The translations under genes were made by a program, and so were the position numbers. A stretch of DNA of 64,000 nucleotides from Uliginosibacterium sp. (GTDB lineage Bacteria; Pseudomonadota; Gammaproteobacteria; Burkholderiales; Rhodocyclaceae): positions 392,001 through 456,000 of the forward strand of contig JADKDZ010000003.1 in NCBI GenBank assembly GCA_016718265.1, read 5' to 3'. The notes beneath the pieces are model-generated. The model saw only the letters and a list, made by a program, of their open reading frames with translations. It was not told where the DNA came from and ran no database searches. Of this stretch, positions 43,316 to 54,207 are shown in pieces. Positions within the stretch are counted from its first letter, which is position 1. The number at the start of each line of letters is the position of its first letter.

Positions 43316-43917
43316 AGCGTGTGTTCGACTTTGTCGCGGCTTTGATGGCTTTGCTGCTGCTGGCGCCCCTCATTGTCGGCGTGGCGCTGCTGGTGCGCCT
43401 GCGCCTGGGGCGTCCGGTGCTGTTCAGCCAGCCACGCCCGGGGCGGCATGGCCGACCCTTCCGGATGTACAAGTTCCGCTCGATGAATTCGGCCTGCGAT
43501 GCGCAGGGCGTTTTGCTGCCCGACGCGCAGCGTCTGACCCGCTTCGGGCTGTGGCTGCGCGCCAGTAGCCTGGATGAGCTACCCGGCCTGTGGAGTGTGT
43601 TGCGGGGCGATATGAGCCTGGTGGGCCCGCGCCCCCTGCTGATTCAGTATCTGCCACGCTATTCGTCACGCCAGGCGCGTCGGCACGAGGTGCGTCCGGG
43701 AATCACAGGCTGGGCGCAGGTGAATGGCCGGAATGCGATTTCCTGGGAAGAGAAATTCGAGCTCGACGTGTGGTACGTGGAGCATCAGTCCTTCTGGCTC
43801 GATCTGAAAATCCTCTGGCTGACGGCCGCCCGGGTGTGGGCGCGCAAGGATGTGAGCGCCGCAGGCCACGCGACGATGCCGGAATTCATGGGCAGCGAGA
43901 AAGAGCATTCGGCATGA
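43309..43917 (+). CDS. Initiating sugar phosphotransferase, PglC/WbaP family
   Basis: This roughly 202-aa monotopic membrane enzyme transfers a sugar-1-phosphate to undecaprenyl phosphate. It has a reentrant helix (FDFVAALMALLLLAPLIVG), the FSQPRPGRHGRPFRMYKFRSM motif region, DELPGLWSVLRGDMSLVGPRP and PGITGWAQVNGRN, which together contain the catalytic Asp-Glu dyad region. The size matches the short PglC-like class, and the FlaA1/DegT neighbours suggest UDP-diNAcBac-like or related amino-sugar substrates. There is no ATG; TTG 43309 overlapping the previous stop is the likely start. Confidence 0.9.
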   Translation: MLKRVFDFVAALMALLLLAPLIVGVALLVRLRLGRPVLFSQPRPGRHGRPFRMYKFRSMNSACDAQGVLLPDAQRLTRFGLWLRASSLDELPGLWSVLRGDMSLVGPRPLLIQYLPRYSSRQARRHEVRPGITGWAQVNGRNAISWEEKFELDVWYVEHQSFWLDLKILWLTAARVWARKDVSAAGHATMPEFMGSEKEHSA

Positions 43918-44897
43918 GCCTACCAGAGTTGAATATCCTGTTTTCGGCAGCGGGGCGACGGGTTTCGCTGCTGCGGCACTTCCGCCGCACCCTCGATGCC
44001 TTGGGTGTGCGAGGCGAGATTCTCGCGGCGGATGCCGGCCGGTCTGCCCCTGCCGCGCGCGTGGCGGATCGCGCGATTCAGGTGCCACGCGTGAGTGCGC
44101 CGGATTACATCGACCGGATGCTGGCGGTGTGTGCCGAACACCGGGTCGGGATGTTGTTTCCGCTCATCGATACCGATCTGCTGCTGCTGGCGCAGAATCG
44201 TGAGCGCTTTGCGGCCGTGGGCACCCGGGTGGTGGTGTCCAGCGAAGCCAGCGTGGCTTTGTCTTTCGACAAGCGCCTGACGGAGGCGTTTTTCCGCGCG
44301 CACGGCATCGATACGCCGGCGGTGCTGGATGAGCAGGCTCTCGATACACATGCGGATTTCCCGGTACTCATCAAGCCTTGGGATGGCAGTTGCGGGGTGG
44401 GCGTCACGCGAATTCGCAACGCCGAGGAACTGCAGTTCTTCCGCCGCTACATTCCCCATGCGATGGTGCAGGAACTGGTCAACGGCGAGGAATTCACTTG
44501 CGATGTGCTCGCCGGTCTGGATGGCCGGGTGCGCTGTGTGGTGCCGCGCAAACGCCTGGAAATCCGGGGGGGCGAGGTCAGCAAGGGGCTGACGGTGAAA
44601 GATCCGGCGATCATGGCGGCGGCGCAGCGGGTCGTGGAGTGTCTGCCGGGCGCGATGGGGTGCATTACGGTCCAGTGCTTCCGTCAGGGCGATGGTCGTT
44701 TGCGCTTTATCGAGATCAATCCGCGCTTTGGCGGGGGTTTTCCGCTGGCCCTGCACGCGGGCGCCGATTTCCCGCGCTGGTTGATCCAGGAGCATCTGGG
44801 CTTGCCCGTGGGGTCGGCGATGGCCGATTGGCAGGACGACCTTGCCATGCTGCGCTACGACGACGAGATCCTCGTCGCGGGGAGCGAGATTCGATGA
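43914..44897 (+). CDS. ATP-grasp ligase in the amino-sugar module
   Basis: This 327-aa protein begins LNILFSAAGRRVSLLRHF (a Rossmann-like pre-grasp domain). The ATP-grasp core has FPVLIKPWDGSCGVGV, MVQELVNGEEFTCDV and FIEINPRFGGGFPLALH, closest in look to carbamoyl-phosphate synthase and PylC-type enzymes. ATP-grasp enzymes join a carboxylate, via an acyl-phosphate, to an amine or thiol. It sits between the sugar transferase and HAD/aminotransferase genes with 4-bp overlaps, so it probably ligates an amino acid or other acid to an amino sugar. The substrate is an inference. Confidence 0.85.
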   Translation: MSLPELNILFSAAGRRVSLLRHFRRTLDALGVRGEILAADAGRSAPAARVADRAIQVPRVSAPDYIDRMLAVCAEHRVGMLFPLIDTDLLLLAQNRERFAAVGTRVVVSSEASVALSFDKRLTEAFFRAHGIDTPAVLDEQALDTHADFPVLIKPWDGSCGVGVTRIRNAEELQFFRRYIPHAMVQELVNGEEFTCDVLAGLDGRVRCVVPRKRLEIRGGEVSKGLTVKDPAIMAAAQRVVECLPGAMGCITVQCFRQGDGRLRFIEINPRFGGGFPLALHAGADFPRWLIQEHLGLPVGSAMADWQDDLAMLRYDDEILVAGSEIR

Positions 44898-45559
44898 GCC
44901 TGGCGCTGGTGCTCGATCTGGACGATACGCTCTACCCGGAGCGCGCCTACAACTTCAGCGGCTTTCGTGCGGTTGGGCGGCATCTGGCGGCGCAGCACGG
45001 GATCAGCGGGTTTGCCGATTGCTGTGTGGCGCTGTTCGAGTCAGGCGCGCGCGGCGACATCTTCGACCAGGCCCTGGCGCGCTTGGGCGTGACGGCAGAT
45101 GTGGCCGAACTGTTGACCGTTTATCGGGAACATGCGCCTGAAATCACGCTGTTTGAGGATGCGCGAACGCTCTTTGAGCGGGTTCGTGGCAAGCTCCCGC
45201 TCGCTTTGCTGACTGACGGCTATGCGGCGGTGCAGCGGCGGAAAGTCGCTGCCCTGGGGATTGCCGATCACTTCGCCGCGCGGGTGTTTTCTGATGATGA
45301 AGGCCGTGAAGCCTGGAAGCCGTCACCCTTGCCCTATCTGCGGGTGATGAACTTGTTGGCACAGAAGGCTGAAGAGTTCATCTATGTAGGGGATAATCCG
45401 GCCAAGGATTTCGTGACCGCGCGAAAGCTGGGCTGGCAGACAGTATGGGTATGTCGCCCGGGCGCGGTTCATCAGGTTGAGGCGGTGGCGCCGGGCTTCG
45501 AGGCGGACATCGTGATCGAATCGCTTACTGGATTGCCCTGGCATCGTTACGGTTTATAG
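44894..45559 (+). CDS. HAD-superfamily hydrolase
   Basis: This 221-aa protein has the four HAD motifs: LVLDLDDTLY (I, nucleophile Asp), ALLTDG (II), the Lys in EAWKPSPLPY (III) and YVGDNPAKDF (IV), with a C1 cap of helices. It is probably a small-molecule phosphatase. The ATG overlaps the ATP-grasp stop (ATGA) and the aminotransferase follows after 2 bp, so the three work together. In this setting a sugar-phosphate or acyl-phosphate substrate is plausible but unproven. Confidence 0.87.
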   Translation: MSLALVLDLDDTLYPERAYNFSGFRAVGRHLAAQHGISGFADCCVALFESGARGDIFDQALARLGVTADVAELLTVYREHAPEITLFEDARTLFERVRGKLPLALLTDGYAAVQRRKVAALGIADHFAARVFSDDEGREAWKPSPLPYLRVMNLLAQKAEEFIYVGDNPAKDFVTARKLGWQTVWVCRPGAVHQVEAVAPGFEADIVIESLTGLPWHRYGL

Positions 45560-45561
45560 GT

Positions 45562-46740
45562 ATGAACATCGACAAGGTATTCCATCCCTGGCCGCATTAC
45601 TCCGAAGAAGAGGTGCAGGCCGTCAGCGCGGTGCTTCAGTCCGGCAAAGTGAACTACTGGACTGGCGAGGAGGCGCGTGAGTTCGAGCGCGAGTACGCAG
45701 CGTACCTGGGCCGTTCACATGCCGTGGCGGTAGCCAACGGTACGGTCGCGCTTGAGTTGGCGCTGGAAGCTTTCGGGGTTGGGGTGGGGGACGAGGTGAT
45801 CGTCCCGAGCCGCACCTACATCGCTACGGCGAGCGCTGCTGTCATGCGTGGCGCCGTGCCGGTCGTAGCCGATGTGGACCGCGACAGCCAGTGCATCACC
45901 GCCGCCAGCATCGAGGCCATGATTACGCCTCGCACGGCGGCGATCATCGTTGTGCATCTGGCAGGCTGGCCGTGCGAGATGGACGAGATCATGGCACTGG
46001 CGCATGCCCACCAACTGATCGTGATCGAAGATTGCGCGCAGGCGCATGGCGCGCAATATAAGGGACGGCCTGTCGGCGCCTTTGGCCATGCGGCAGCGTT
46101 TTCGTTTTGTCAGGACAAAATCATTACGACAGGTGGCGAAGGAGGCTTGCTGGCGCTGGACGATGAAGCCGCCTGGCGCCGTGCCTGGGCATTCAAGGAT
46201 ATCGGGCGTAGCTACGATGCGGTGTATCGCCGCGAGCACCCTGTCGGGTTCCGCTGGCTGACCGAGTCCTTCGGGACCAACTGGCGCATGACAGAGATGC
46301 AGGCCGCTCTGGGCCGTATCCAGTTGCGCGAATTGCCATCCGGGCACGCCCGACGACGTGCAAATGCCATGCGCTTGTTTCAGGGGCTGCAAAGTATTGT
46401 TGGCTTGCGCGTGGTGGATATCCCCGCACATGTCGATCACGCTTACTACAAGTACTACACCTTCATTCGCCCGGAGCTGCTGAAGCCAGAGTGGTCGCGT
46501 CACCGCATCATGCACGCGGTGGAGGAACGTGGCGTTCCGTGTTCTGTAGGTTCCTGCAGCGAAATCTACCGCGAGCGTGCTTTTCTGGATCGCGGTTGGG
46601 GCCCGCCGCACCGCTTGCCGGTGGCGCAGGAGTTGGGCGAGACCAGCCTGCTTTTTCTGGTGCATCCAACGCTCGGGTGTGATGCCATGGACCTGACGGT
46701 AGAGACGCTTCGCGCTGTCATGCACGAGGCAGTGCGTTGA
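45562..46740 (+). CDS. DegT/DnrJ/EryC1-type sugar aminotransferase (PglE-like)
   Basis: This 392-aa PLP enzyme aminates keto-sugars bound to nucleotides. It has VAVANGTVALELAL, VIVPSRTYIATASA, VIEDCAQAHGA and the PLP lysine in AFSFCQDKIITTGGEGG, and near the end a VHPTLG segment. With the FlaA1-type dehydratase next door it would convert UDP-4-keto-6-deoxy-GlcNAc to a 4-amino-sugar. No acetyltransferase (PglD) is nearby. Its stop TGA overlaps the dehydratase ATG. Confidence 0.92.
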   Translation: MNIDKVFHPWPHYSEEEVQAVSAVLQSGKVNYWTGEEAREFEREYAAYLGRSHAVAVANGTVALELALEAFGVGVGDEVIVPSRTYIATASAAVMRGAVPVVADVDRDSQCITAASIEAMITPRTAAIIVVHLAGWPCEMDEIMALAHAHQLIVIEDCAQAHGAQYKGRPVGAFGHAAAFSFCQDKIITTGGEGGLLALDDEAAWRRAWAFKDIGRSYDAVYRREHPVGFRWLTESFGTNWRMTEMQAALGRIQLRELPSGHARRRANAMRLFQGLQSIVGLRVVDIPAHVDHAYYKYYTFIRPELLKPEWSRHRIMHAVEERGVPCSVGSCSEIYRERAFLDRGWGPPHRLPVAQELGETSLLFLVHPTLGCDAMDLTVETLRAVMHEAVR

Positions 46741-48641
46741 TGCCGGGCTGGAATTTGTCCTGGCTGGTATTCGGCTTCGACGTGTTGATGGCGCTGGCTG
46801 CCTGGGTAGGGGCGTTCTGGCTGCGGTTCAATTTCGAGCTTTCGTGGGCTCACCTCTACGCGAATACGATGCTGTACGGGGCTTGTTTTCTGGTTCCTGC
46901 GCATGCCGTGATGTGTCGGCTTGCGGGACTCTACCGGGGGCTATGGGTGTTTGCGAGCCTGCCAGATCTGCAGCGCGTGCTCAAAGCCGTCGCCGGTTCG
47001 CTTGCCGCGATGGCCGCGTATGCGCTGATCTTGCAGCCGCACCCTGCGGTGCCGCGTTCGATGATGGTGCTTTACCCGCTGCTGCTGCTTATGTTCATGG
47101 GAGGCGGGCGGCTGATCTATCGGATGTGGCGCGAACACCGCTTGTTCGGTGCGCTGCGGGCACAGGGTAAGCCGGTGCTGGTGATTGGAGCCGGCCGTGC
47201 GGCCGTGATGTTGTTGCGCGAGCTTGAGCGCTCGGCGGACTGGCGGGTGGTCGGCTTGCTGGATGACGACCCGGGCAAGCAAGGGCGTGAGCTTGGCGGG
47301 GTGCGGGTTATCGGCGGGACGGCAGCGGTGATCGAGGTTGCACAGGAGATGAAGGTGCGCCATGTGATTCTGGCGATTCCTTCTGCGTCATCGTCGATTC
47401 GCCGAAAGGTGGCCGACTTGGTGGCTGGGCACGGGTTGGCGCTGCTCACCGTGCCGCGGCTGGAAGACATCATGTCGGGAAGGGTTGCGGTCAACACCAT
47501 TCGCCCGGTGGCGATTGAAGATTTGCTGGGTCGTGAAACGGTGAGTATCGACAGCGCGCATATCGCGACGGAGCTGGCGGGCAAGGTCGTGCTGGTGACG
47601 GGTGCAGGGGGGCTCGATCGGCGCTGAGTTGTGTCGTCAGCTTGCGACTTTCGGGCCGGCCAAGCTGCTGCTGTTCGAGCAGTCGGAGTATGCCCTTTAC
47701 GCGATTGAAGAGTGGTTCCGGCAGCATTGTCCAGACTGCGGTATTCAGACGCTGGCCGGTGATGTGAAGGACGAGAGTCGGGTTGAAGAGGTGTTTGCGC
47801 GGTACAAACCGCAGCTGGTCTTCCATGCTGCGGCCTCAAGCATGTACCCCTGATGGAAGTCGGGAATTGCTGGGAGGCCGTGCGAAACAACGTCTTCGGG
47901 ACAATGAGCGTGGCACGTGCGGCGCAGGCGCATGGGGCGGCGCGTTTCGTCCTGATCTCGACCGACAAGGCCGTGAATCCGACCAATGTGATGGGCGCGA
48001 GCAAGCGCCTGGCTGAAATGCTGTGCCTGGCCTTGCAGGCAAGGGAGGGCACAACACGCTTTGAAGTAGTGCGGTTTGGCAACGTGCTCGGGAGTACCGG
48101 GAGCGTGATCCCGAAGTTTCAGGCGCAGATCGCGCGGGGCGGCCCGGTGACGGTAACTCACCCGGAGATTACCCGCTATTTCATGTCGATCCCGGAAGCA
48201 GCGTTGCTGGTGCTACAGGCCGCAACAATGGGCGAAGGGGGCGAGATTTTCGTACTTGATATGGGCGAGCCGGTCAAGATCGTAGATCTCGCGCGCAACA
48301 TGATCCGGCTATCCGGATTCTCGGAACACGAAATCCGGATTGAGTTCTCGGGCTTGCGGCCTGGAGAGAAATTGTACGAAGAGCTGCTGGCAGACGCTGA
48401 ACAGACGCGTGCAACCCCTCACCCCAAGCTGAGAGTCGCCCGAGCGCGGCCGGTCGCAATTGATCTGGTCGAGCAGCTTGAGGCCTGGCGCGACGGGAGC
48501 CGGCCCGTTGAGGATGCACTGGTCCGCCGACGCCTGCAGTACTGGGTGCCCGAGTATCTGTACCAGGAGCCTACGACGGCCAAGTTCGCTTCTACTGGAA
48601 ACTGTGCTTTCAAGCATGTTTCCATTCCCGGAGATGAGTAA
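46740..48641 (+). pseudogene. FlaA1/PglF-type UDP-GlcNAc 4,6-dehydratase, two frameshifts
   Basis: The full span codes for about 634 residues, normal for membrane-bound FlaA1/CapD/PglF enzymes. Four N-terminal helices are followed by a Rossmann domain (VLVIGAGRAAVMLLREL) and then an extended SDR domain (VLVTGAGG, STDKAVNPTNVMGASKRLAE, GLRPGEKLYEELL). The frame is lost at the six-G run 47607-47612 (one G too many; AGGSIGAELCRQ resumes in the next frame). It is lost again near 47836, where FHAAA should continue as YKHVPLMEVGN but one base is missing. With both corrected the protein is complete. Sequencing error and real inactivation are both possible. Confidence 0.85.
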
Positions 48642-48678
48642 TCTGGAGGTAGGCTGGACGTGACAATCAACCCTTGCA

Positions 48679-49203
48679 GTGATCAGCAGGCCTATCGTCA
48701 AGCAGGCACGCGGCCCACTGCTCAAGGAGGCTATTCCGGAATTGTGCAAGCTGCTCAAACCAGGTGGCTTATCCATTGCCAAGTTCGAGCCGCTATACTC
48801 CTCGCCATATGGCTCGTATCCGCGGCGATTCTCCGCCGAGCTGGTGGTGCACTTGCGTAGGAGTGACGTGGAGCTTTGGTAAGTGATCGAGTTTCATTAA
48901 CAGGATTTCAGTCCAGACCAGAAGGGCTAGATGTCCTAGGGGCGGGATGAAGAAACGCCACGAGTTTTCCTGCGTAGAAGCTATCAGGAGCTTGTTTGAT
49001 CTACGGTGCAGGAGTTCCTGGATCGGCTGTGGTTGCAGCCGGGCTCAAGATCGAGAAGCATGCAATCAAGCAGGTCGATGAAAGAGATTCTCACTCCGCG
49101 TGATCTCCTGCACCACTATCGTGATGACATACTGCCGACGGATGAAGTATTTCTTCACGCACGTAAACCTTTGGACTCGAATGCCGTTTCGGAAATTGCA
49201 TGA
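48679..49203 (+). pseudogene. Degraded methyltransferase-like remnant
   Basis: No intact frame runs through these 525 bp, but pieces look like one former gene. The first is a segment with LCKLLKPGGLSIAKFEPLYS and PYGSYP (48760-48830), like the post-motif region of class I SAM methyltransferases. The second is VVAAGLKIEKHAIKQVDER in another frame near 49030-49090. The third is a C-terminal LTPRDLLHHYRDDILP and DEVFLHARKPL ending at 49203. No SAM-binding glycine motif remains. The last piece overlaps the next ATG. Confidence 0.4.
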
Positions 49204-52200
49204 CATCACTGGATGAGACTCACGTTTATCAGCGTGAGATTAACGAAGGAAAGCGAACATCACTGTCCTTGTTGGCGGGGATGGTTTTGCCAGGCAGTCA
49301 AGTTCTTGATGTGGGAATCGGTGGCGGGGCGCTCGGCGCTTTTCTGCGAGATCACAAGGGCTGTACTGTCGATGGCATTACCTACAATGCTGACGAGGCG
49401 CTGGCCGCAGGCGCTGCGTATCGCGAGGTGAAGGTAGCGGATCTGGATGTTACCTCCTTGAGCGAGTTGCTTGGTGCCAAACGTTATCAGTACATTATTT
49501 GTGCCGATGTTCTGGAGCATCTCAGAGACCCAGGGCGTGTACTTGATGCCGCACGCAACCTCCTTGAAGACGGCGGAAGACTGCTTGTTTCTGTGCCTAA
49601 CGTGGCCTATTTGGGGCTGATTGCCGAGTTGCTTGGAGGCGAGTTCCGATATCGTCGCGAAGGGCTGCTGGATCAGACCCATGTGCGGTTTTTCACTCGC
49701 AACTCCTTGCTCCGGTTTCTGGCTGACCGCGCCTGGGAAGTTCAGCGGCTGGAGTCGATTGAAGTTGATCTCGCCGATTCCGAGTTTTCTCCCGCGCTAG
49801 AAGTGCTGCCGCCCGCTGTTCGAAGCCAATTGCTGGCGAATCCAGATGGACTGAGTTATCAATTTGTGCTTGAAGCACGCGCCGTTCCCATCGGACAAGT
49901 GATCGATCATGCGGCGCTGGGCGTACGAGAAGCGCAAGAGCAGGCGCATTACGTGCTGGGCTTGTACCACGCTGGGCCAGCCGGGTTTGAAGAGACGCGC
50001 AAGGTTGAGGCACGGGCGAGAATCGCTGAGGATCAGCAGGAAGTCGTGTTCCGGCTGCCAACAGAGTCGCTGCATGGTTTGCGCCTCGATCCTTCAGACC
50101 GTCCGGGTTTTCTGCATCTCTACGAGATCATTTTGCGTGACGCGTCAGCGCGCGTCCTTTGGCAATGGGATGGCTCCGCCGCGAGCCTGCAGGATGGATG
50201 CCGCCAGATCGTAGCCACTTCTGCATGGTTGGGCGCGCGAGGTGGTGCGCTGTTGCTGGCAGGAAATGACCCACACGTGTTTCTGCCAATTCCGGCTTCG
50301 GCCTTGGCTGCCGCTTCAGGGGGCGAGCTCCGTTTGATGTTGTCCTGGCCGATGTCCGCTGACTACCGTGTCTTGGCCGAGCGAACCCGGCCCGTTCTTG
50401 AGGCGCTGGAAAGTACTACCAGCGCTTTGAGGATCACCACGCATGAGCGTAATGCGGCCCAAGCCCAGGCATCCGAATACGAGCAGGCTTTAAAGGAGCG
50501 GGCGGCATCTCACCAGGCAGCCGAGGCTGCATTGCGCAGCTATCTTTCTGAAGTGGAAAACAATAGCCGGGAATTAGGGCGCACGCATGAGGCGCTCCAT
50601 GCAGAACACGTGCGAACCCGGCATGAGCTGATCCAGATGGCGGACCGTGTATCTGAGGCGCAGGAGAATGCGCGGCGTTGCCAGAGCGAGCGTGATGATA
50701 TTGCACGTCATATTGACGCCATACAGAATTCAACAGTTTTCCGTCTCACACGGCCTCTGGTGTGGGCAAAAATCCGCTTTGACAGCTTGCGAGTCGCTGG
50801 TGTTGTCGATGAAAAAGAAAAGGACGCTGCGTTGAGTGCCTGTACGCCGATGTCGGATCTGGTAGATGTGATTGTGCCCGTGTATCGTGGCCTCAGTGAT
50901 ACGCGTTGCTGCATTGAGTCTGTTCTAGCGGCCCGCACACAGACACCGTTTCGTCTGGTTGTCATCAACGACAGTGGGCCAGAGCCGGAACTGACAGCAT
51001 ATCTGAGAGAGCTTCCTGGGCGTGATGCTCGCGTTTTGCTGCTGGAAAACGAAGAGAATCTCGGTTTTGTCGGGACGGTCAATCGTGGCATGGTGCTGGA
51101 TGACCGGCATGACGTTATCCTGCTCAACAGTGATGCTGAGGTCGCCAACGACTGGTTGGATCGTATCCGCAAGTCTGCATACTCCGGCGCACGTATTAGC
51201 AGTGTCACTCCATTGTCCAACAACGCGACGATCTGCAGTTACCCCAGGTTTTGTGATGACAACGACCTTCCAGAAGGATGGGATACCGCCTCACTCGACG
51301 CTCTATGTTCCACCATCAATCCGGGCCGGTCTGTTGAGGTTCCGACGGGGGTCGGCTTCTGCATGTACATTCGTCGTGACAGTCTTACCGCAGTCGGGTT
51401 GTTTGATGTCGAGAATTTTGGCAAGGGGTATGGCGAGGAGAATGACTTCTGCATTCGTGCATACAAGGCGGGCTGGCGCCACCTTCTGACGCTGGATACG
51501 TTTGTTCGGCATGCCGGCGGCGTCAGTTTTGGCGACGCAAAAACGCCGCGCGAGCGTGAAGCAATAGATAAGCTTCGGCGTCTGCATCCGGAGTATGAGC
51601 CGCTGATACACGCTCACGTCGCTGCGGACCCGGCGCGCTTTGCGCGTCTGAAGCTCGATGTGGCGCGGATGCGCAAACTGGCGCTGCCGGCGATTCTGGC
51701 TGTCACCCATTCTCGTGGGGGCGGTACGGAACGCCATGTGCATGAGCTTGCCGAGGTGTTGCGTGGCAAAGCCCTGTATCTGGCACTCAAGCCGATGCCG
51801 GATGGTGTCAGCGAGTTGAGCTGGGTGAAAAAAGGCGAAGCCTTCAAACTCGGGTTTCGCTTACCAGCCGATTTCAATGCCTTGATCGAGGTGTTGCGCA
51901 GCTTCGGTGTGGCTCACGTACATATTCACCACCTGATTGGTCACGATCCATGTGTGTGGGGAATTGCTTCCCGGCTAGGCGTTCGGTATGACTATACGGT
52001 ACATGATTATTACGCGGTGTGCCCGCAGATCTCGCTGACTGATAGTGCTGATCGTTATTGTGGAGAACTCGGCCCGGAGCAATGTCGCGCGTGCCTGCAA
52101 AAGACGCCAGCACCGGGCGGTGCCAGTATTGATGCCTGGAGGGGAATTTCCGTCAGCTGCTCACCGCAGCCCGGTTTGTGCTGCTACCTAGCCAGGATGC

Positions 52201-53035
52201 TGCAACGCGAATTGCACGCTACGCCCACGAAGCTGATTTGCGAGTCGTTCCGCACAATGACATTCAGGAAGTATGCCCAGCTCCAGCGCCAACACCGATT
52301 GGCGAGAGGGCGTTGAAAATTGCGGTTATTGGTGCCCTGAGCCCGATCAAGGGTGCTGATCTGCTTGAGTCCGTAGCAAAGTTGGCAGCTGACAGCCAGG
52401 CGCCCCTCGATTTTCATTTGTTAGGTTATGCCTATCGCCAGTTGCAGACCCAACCTAAAGCACGGCTTACCGTTCATGGCGCCTATGACGAAGCTGATCT
52501 CGAAAAATTGCTCGACTGGCTTAAGCCTGATCTGGTCTGGTTCCCGGCGCAGTGGCCCGAGACTTACAGCTATACGCTGAGTGCATGCCTCAAGGCCGCT
52601 TTGCCGGTCGTCGTGCCAAATATCGGTGCTTTGCCCGAACGGATTGCCGCAAGAGGCTGGAGTTGGATACGGCCATGGTCAAACAGTGCTAAAGACTGGA
52701 TGGCATTCTTCTCCGGGATCAGGATAGAAAACTTCCAGACCGGTGAAGGTCCTGCGCCGACCTTGCCGAGTCAGGTGCCCACAAGCAGCTTCGCCTATAG
52801 CGAGCATTACCTTGAAGCTCTTGTCGTGCGTGCTGAAACGCCTGTCCTGACAGATGAGCTTATCCGGCACCATGCGGATTTGCGCCCTGTTGGATTTGCC
52901 GCCATTGAACAAGGTGTCCGCGGCACATTACTGACCGGGGTGGTGCGAGTCCGCAATCATCCCATGCTGCGCCGCGTGGTGCGTTGGGTGCCCTTGAGTT
53001 GGCAGACACGGCTGAAATTTTGGTTGATCAGATGA
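49200..53035 (+). pseudogene. Giant methyltransferase-coiled coil-GT2-GT4 protein, one frameshift
   Basis: Restored, this is a protein of about 1279 residues. Residues 1-215 are a SAM methyltransferase (VLDVGIGGGALGAFL, CADVLEHLRDP, RLLVSVPNVAY). About 230-390 is a beta-rich domain and about 393-517 a coiled coil. About 550-815 is a GT2 (VIVPVYRG, ENLGFVGTVNRG, LLNSDAEV, EENDFCIRAYKAGW). From about 828 there is a GT4-like part (THSRGGGTERHVHELAEVL, then VIGALSPIKGADLLESVA). The frame breaks at the GGGG run 52141-52144, apparently one G short; without correction it ends at 52316 inside the GT4 part. Such fusions assemble and modify long surface glycans at the inner membrane. GC content and codon use still match the core genome. 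Confidence 0.82.
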
Positions 53036-53965
53036 CTCTTGAGCATACAATTCCGCGACGCGCTAACAATGTTGCAGCAGTGGTCGTCGCATATGTCCCA
53101 ACCAATGAGATTTTCAGTCTGATTGATACTCTCGGAGCATGTCTTGGGAAAGTGCTGGTCGTTGACAATTCTCCGGGTTTAAGCTCGCTACTTTCTGAGT
53201 TACCTCCAACCGAAGCTACTCTTCTTTTACCGGGGGAGAATATAGGAGTAGCTGGCGCATATAACATGGCAGTTTCCCACCTGGCTGAGCACGCAAAGCA
53301 CATAAAGTACTTATTTCTGTTCGATCAAGACTCCACACCAGATGCTGAATGTTTATGGACGCTAATCGATACGATGGCCCAACTAGAGCCTGAGCTGCGT
53401 GTCGCACAAGTTGGCCCCTGCATATTTTGAGCTACAAAGAGAGTTCTTTCCTCCCTTTATATGTGTTGGGCGATTCTGGGTAAAAAGGATACCAGTGCAG
53501 GATGCGTCCCCAGTGCATCCGGTAAGCTACATGATTTCTTCCGGAACCTTGCTGTCGCTTGAGGCGGCAAATGCAGTTGGTCGTTTTGATGAGTCGCTTT
53601 TCATTGACTATGTTGACGTCGAATTTGGCTTGCGTTGCCAAGAAAAGGGTTTTGTCTCTTTGGTGATCAAGAAAGCGAAGATGGCGCATTCTCTAGGTGA
53701 AGTCCCCTTGAAGTTTTGGAGATGGTCGCTTCCGTCACACGCACCCCTAAGGCGTAGATATCAAGTCCGTAATGCTATTTTGCTGATACGGCGTCGCAGT
53801 ATTCCATTGGTTTGGAAACTAAGCGAAGCTGTCAGGATACTTCTAAGACTGATCTTCGCTTTGATCGCAAGCGGGAAGAGTGCTAGTGTGTTGTCCAGTT
53901 GGTACCTCGGCCTACGCGATGGGGTCCAAGGGGGGAAGGGTAAAATCAGCGACAATGAATTTTGA
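53032..53965 (+). pseudogene. GT2 rhamnosyltransferase-like glycosyltransferase, one frameshift
   Basis: The N-terminal half has VAAVVVAYVPTNEIFSLID, LVVDNSPG, GENIGVAGAYNMAVSHL and FLFDQDSTPD (the DXD-type metal site). The C-terminal half has YMISSGTLLSLEAANAVG, DESLFIDYVDVEFGLRC and a basic tail, as in rhamnosyltransferases of O-antigen loci. The two halves are in different frames: a CCCC run at 53415-53418 appears one base too long. Corrected length is about 310 residues, normal. The ATG overlaps the previous stop. From here on base composition becomes AT-rich. Confidence 0.8.
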
Positions 53966-54207
53966 TTAAATAATTAAGTAAAGTTAAACCACGACAGAGC
54001 GTTTCGGAGAGGCGGTAGGCGCTTGCTGAATGCCATATATTGTCCCGAGTAGCGAAGAAAATAGTACTTCGTGATTCCTGTGCTTGATAGCTTGAGAAAA
54101 TCGAGTTCAAGTAATTTCTTCGGAGTACCGCAGGTAATTTTGCGGCACCGAGACCGAGACGACAAGTTTCCGATTTTATTTTAATTCAACGAAAACCGTG
54201 TGAAGAT

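Noticed and set aside
48642..49200. A separate small gene for the reading frame 49006-49203
   Set aside because: It fits better as the C-terminal piece of one broken methyltransferase-like gene together with the fragment at 48679-48882.
53974..54165. A 63-codon minus-strand frame in the gap before the acyltransferase (LPPLRNALSWFNFT at its end)
   Set aside because: It looked briefly like the tail of a transposase, but there is no ribosome site, no longer homologous segment and no inverted repeat; I could not support it as a gene.
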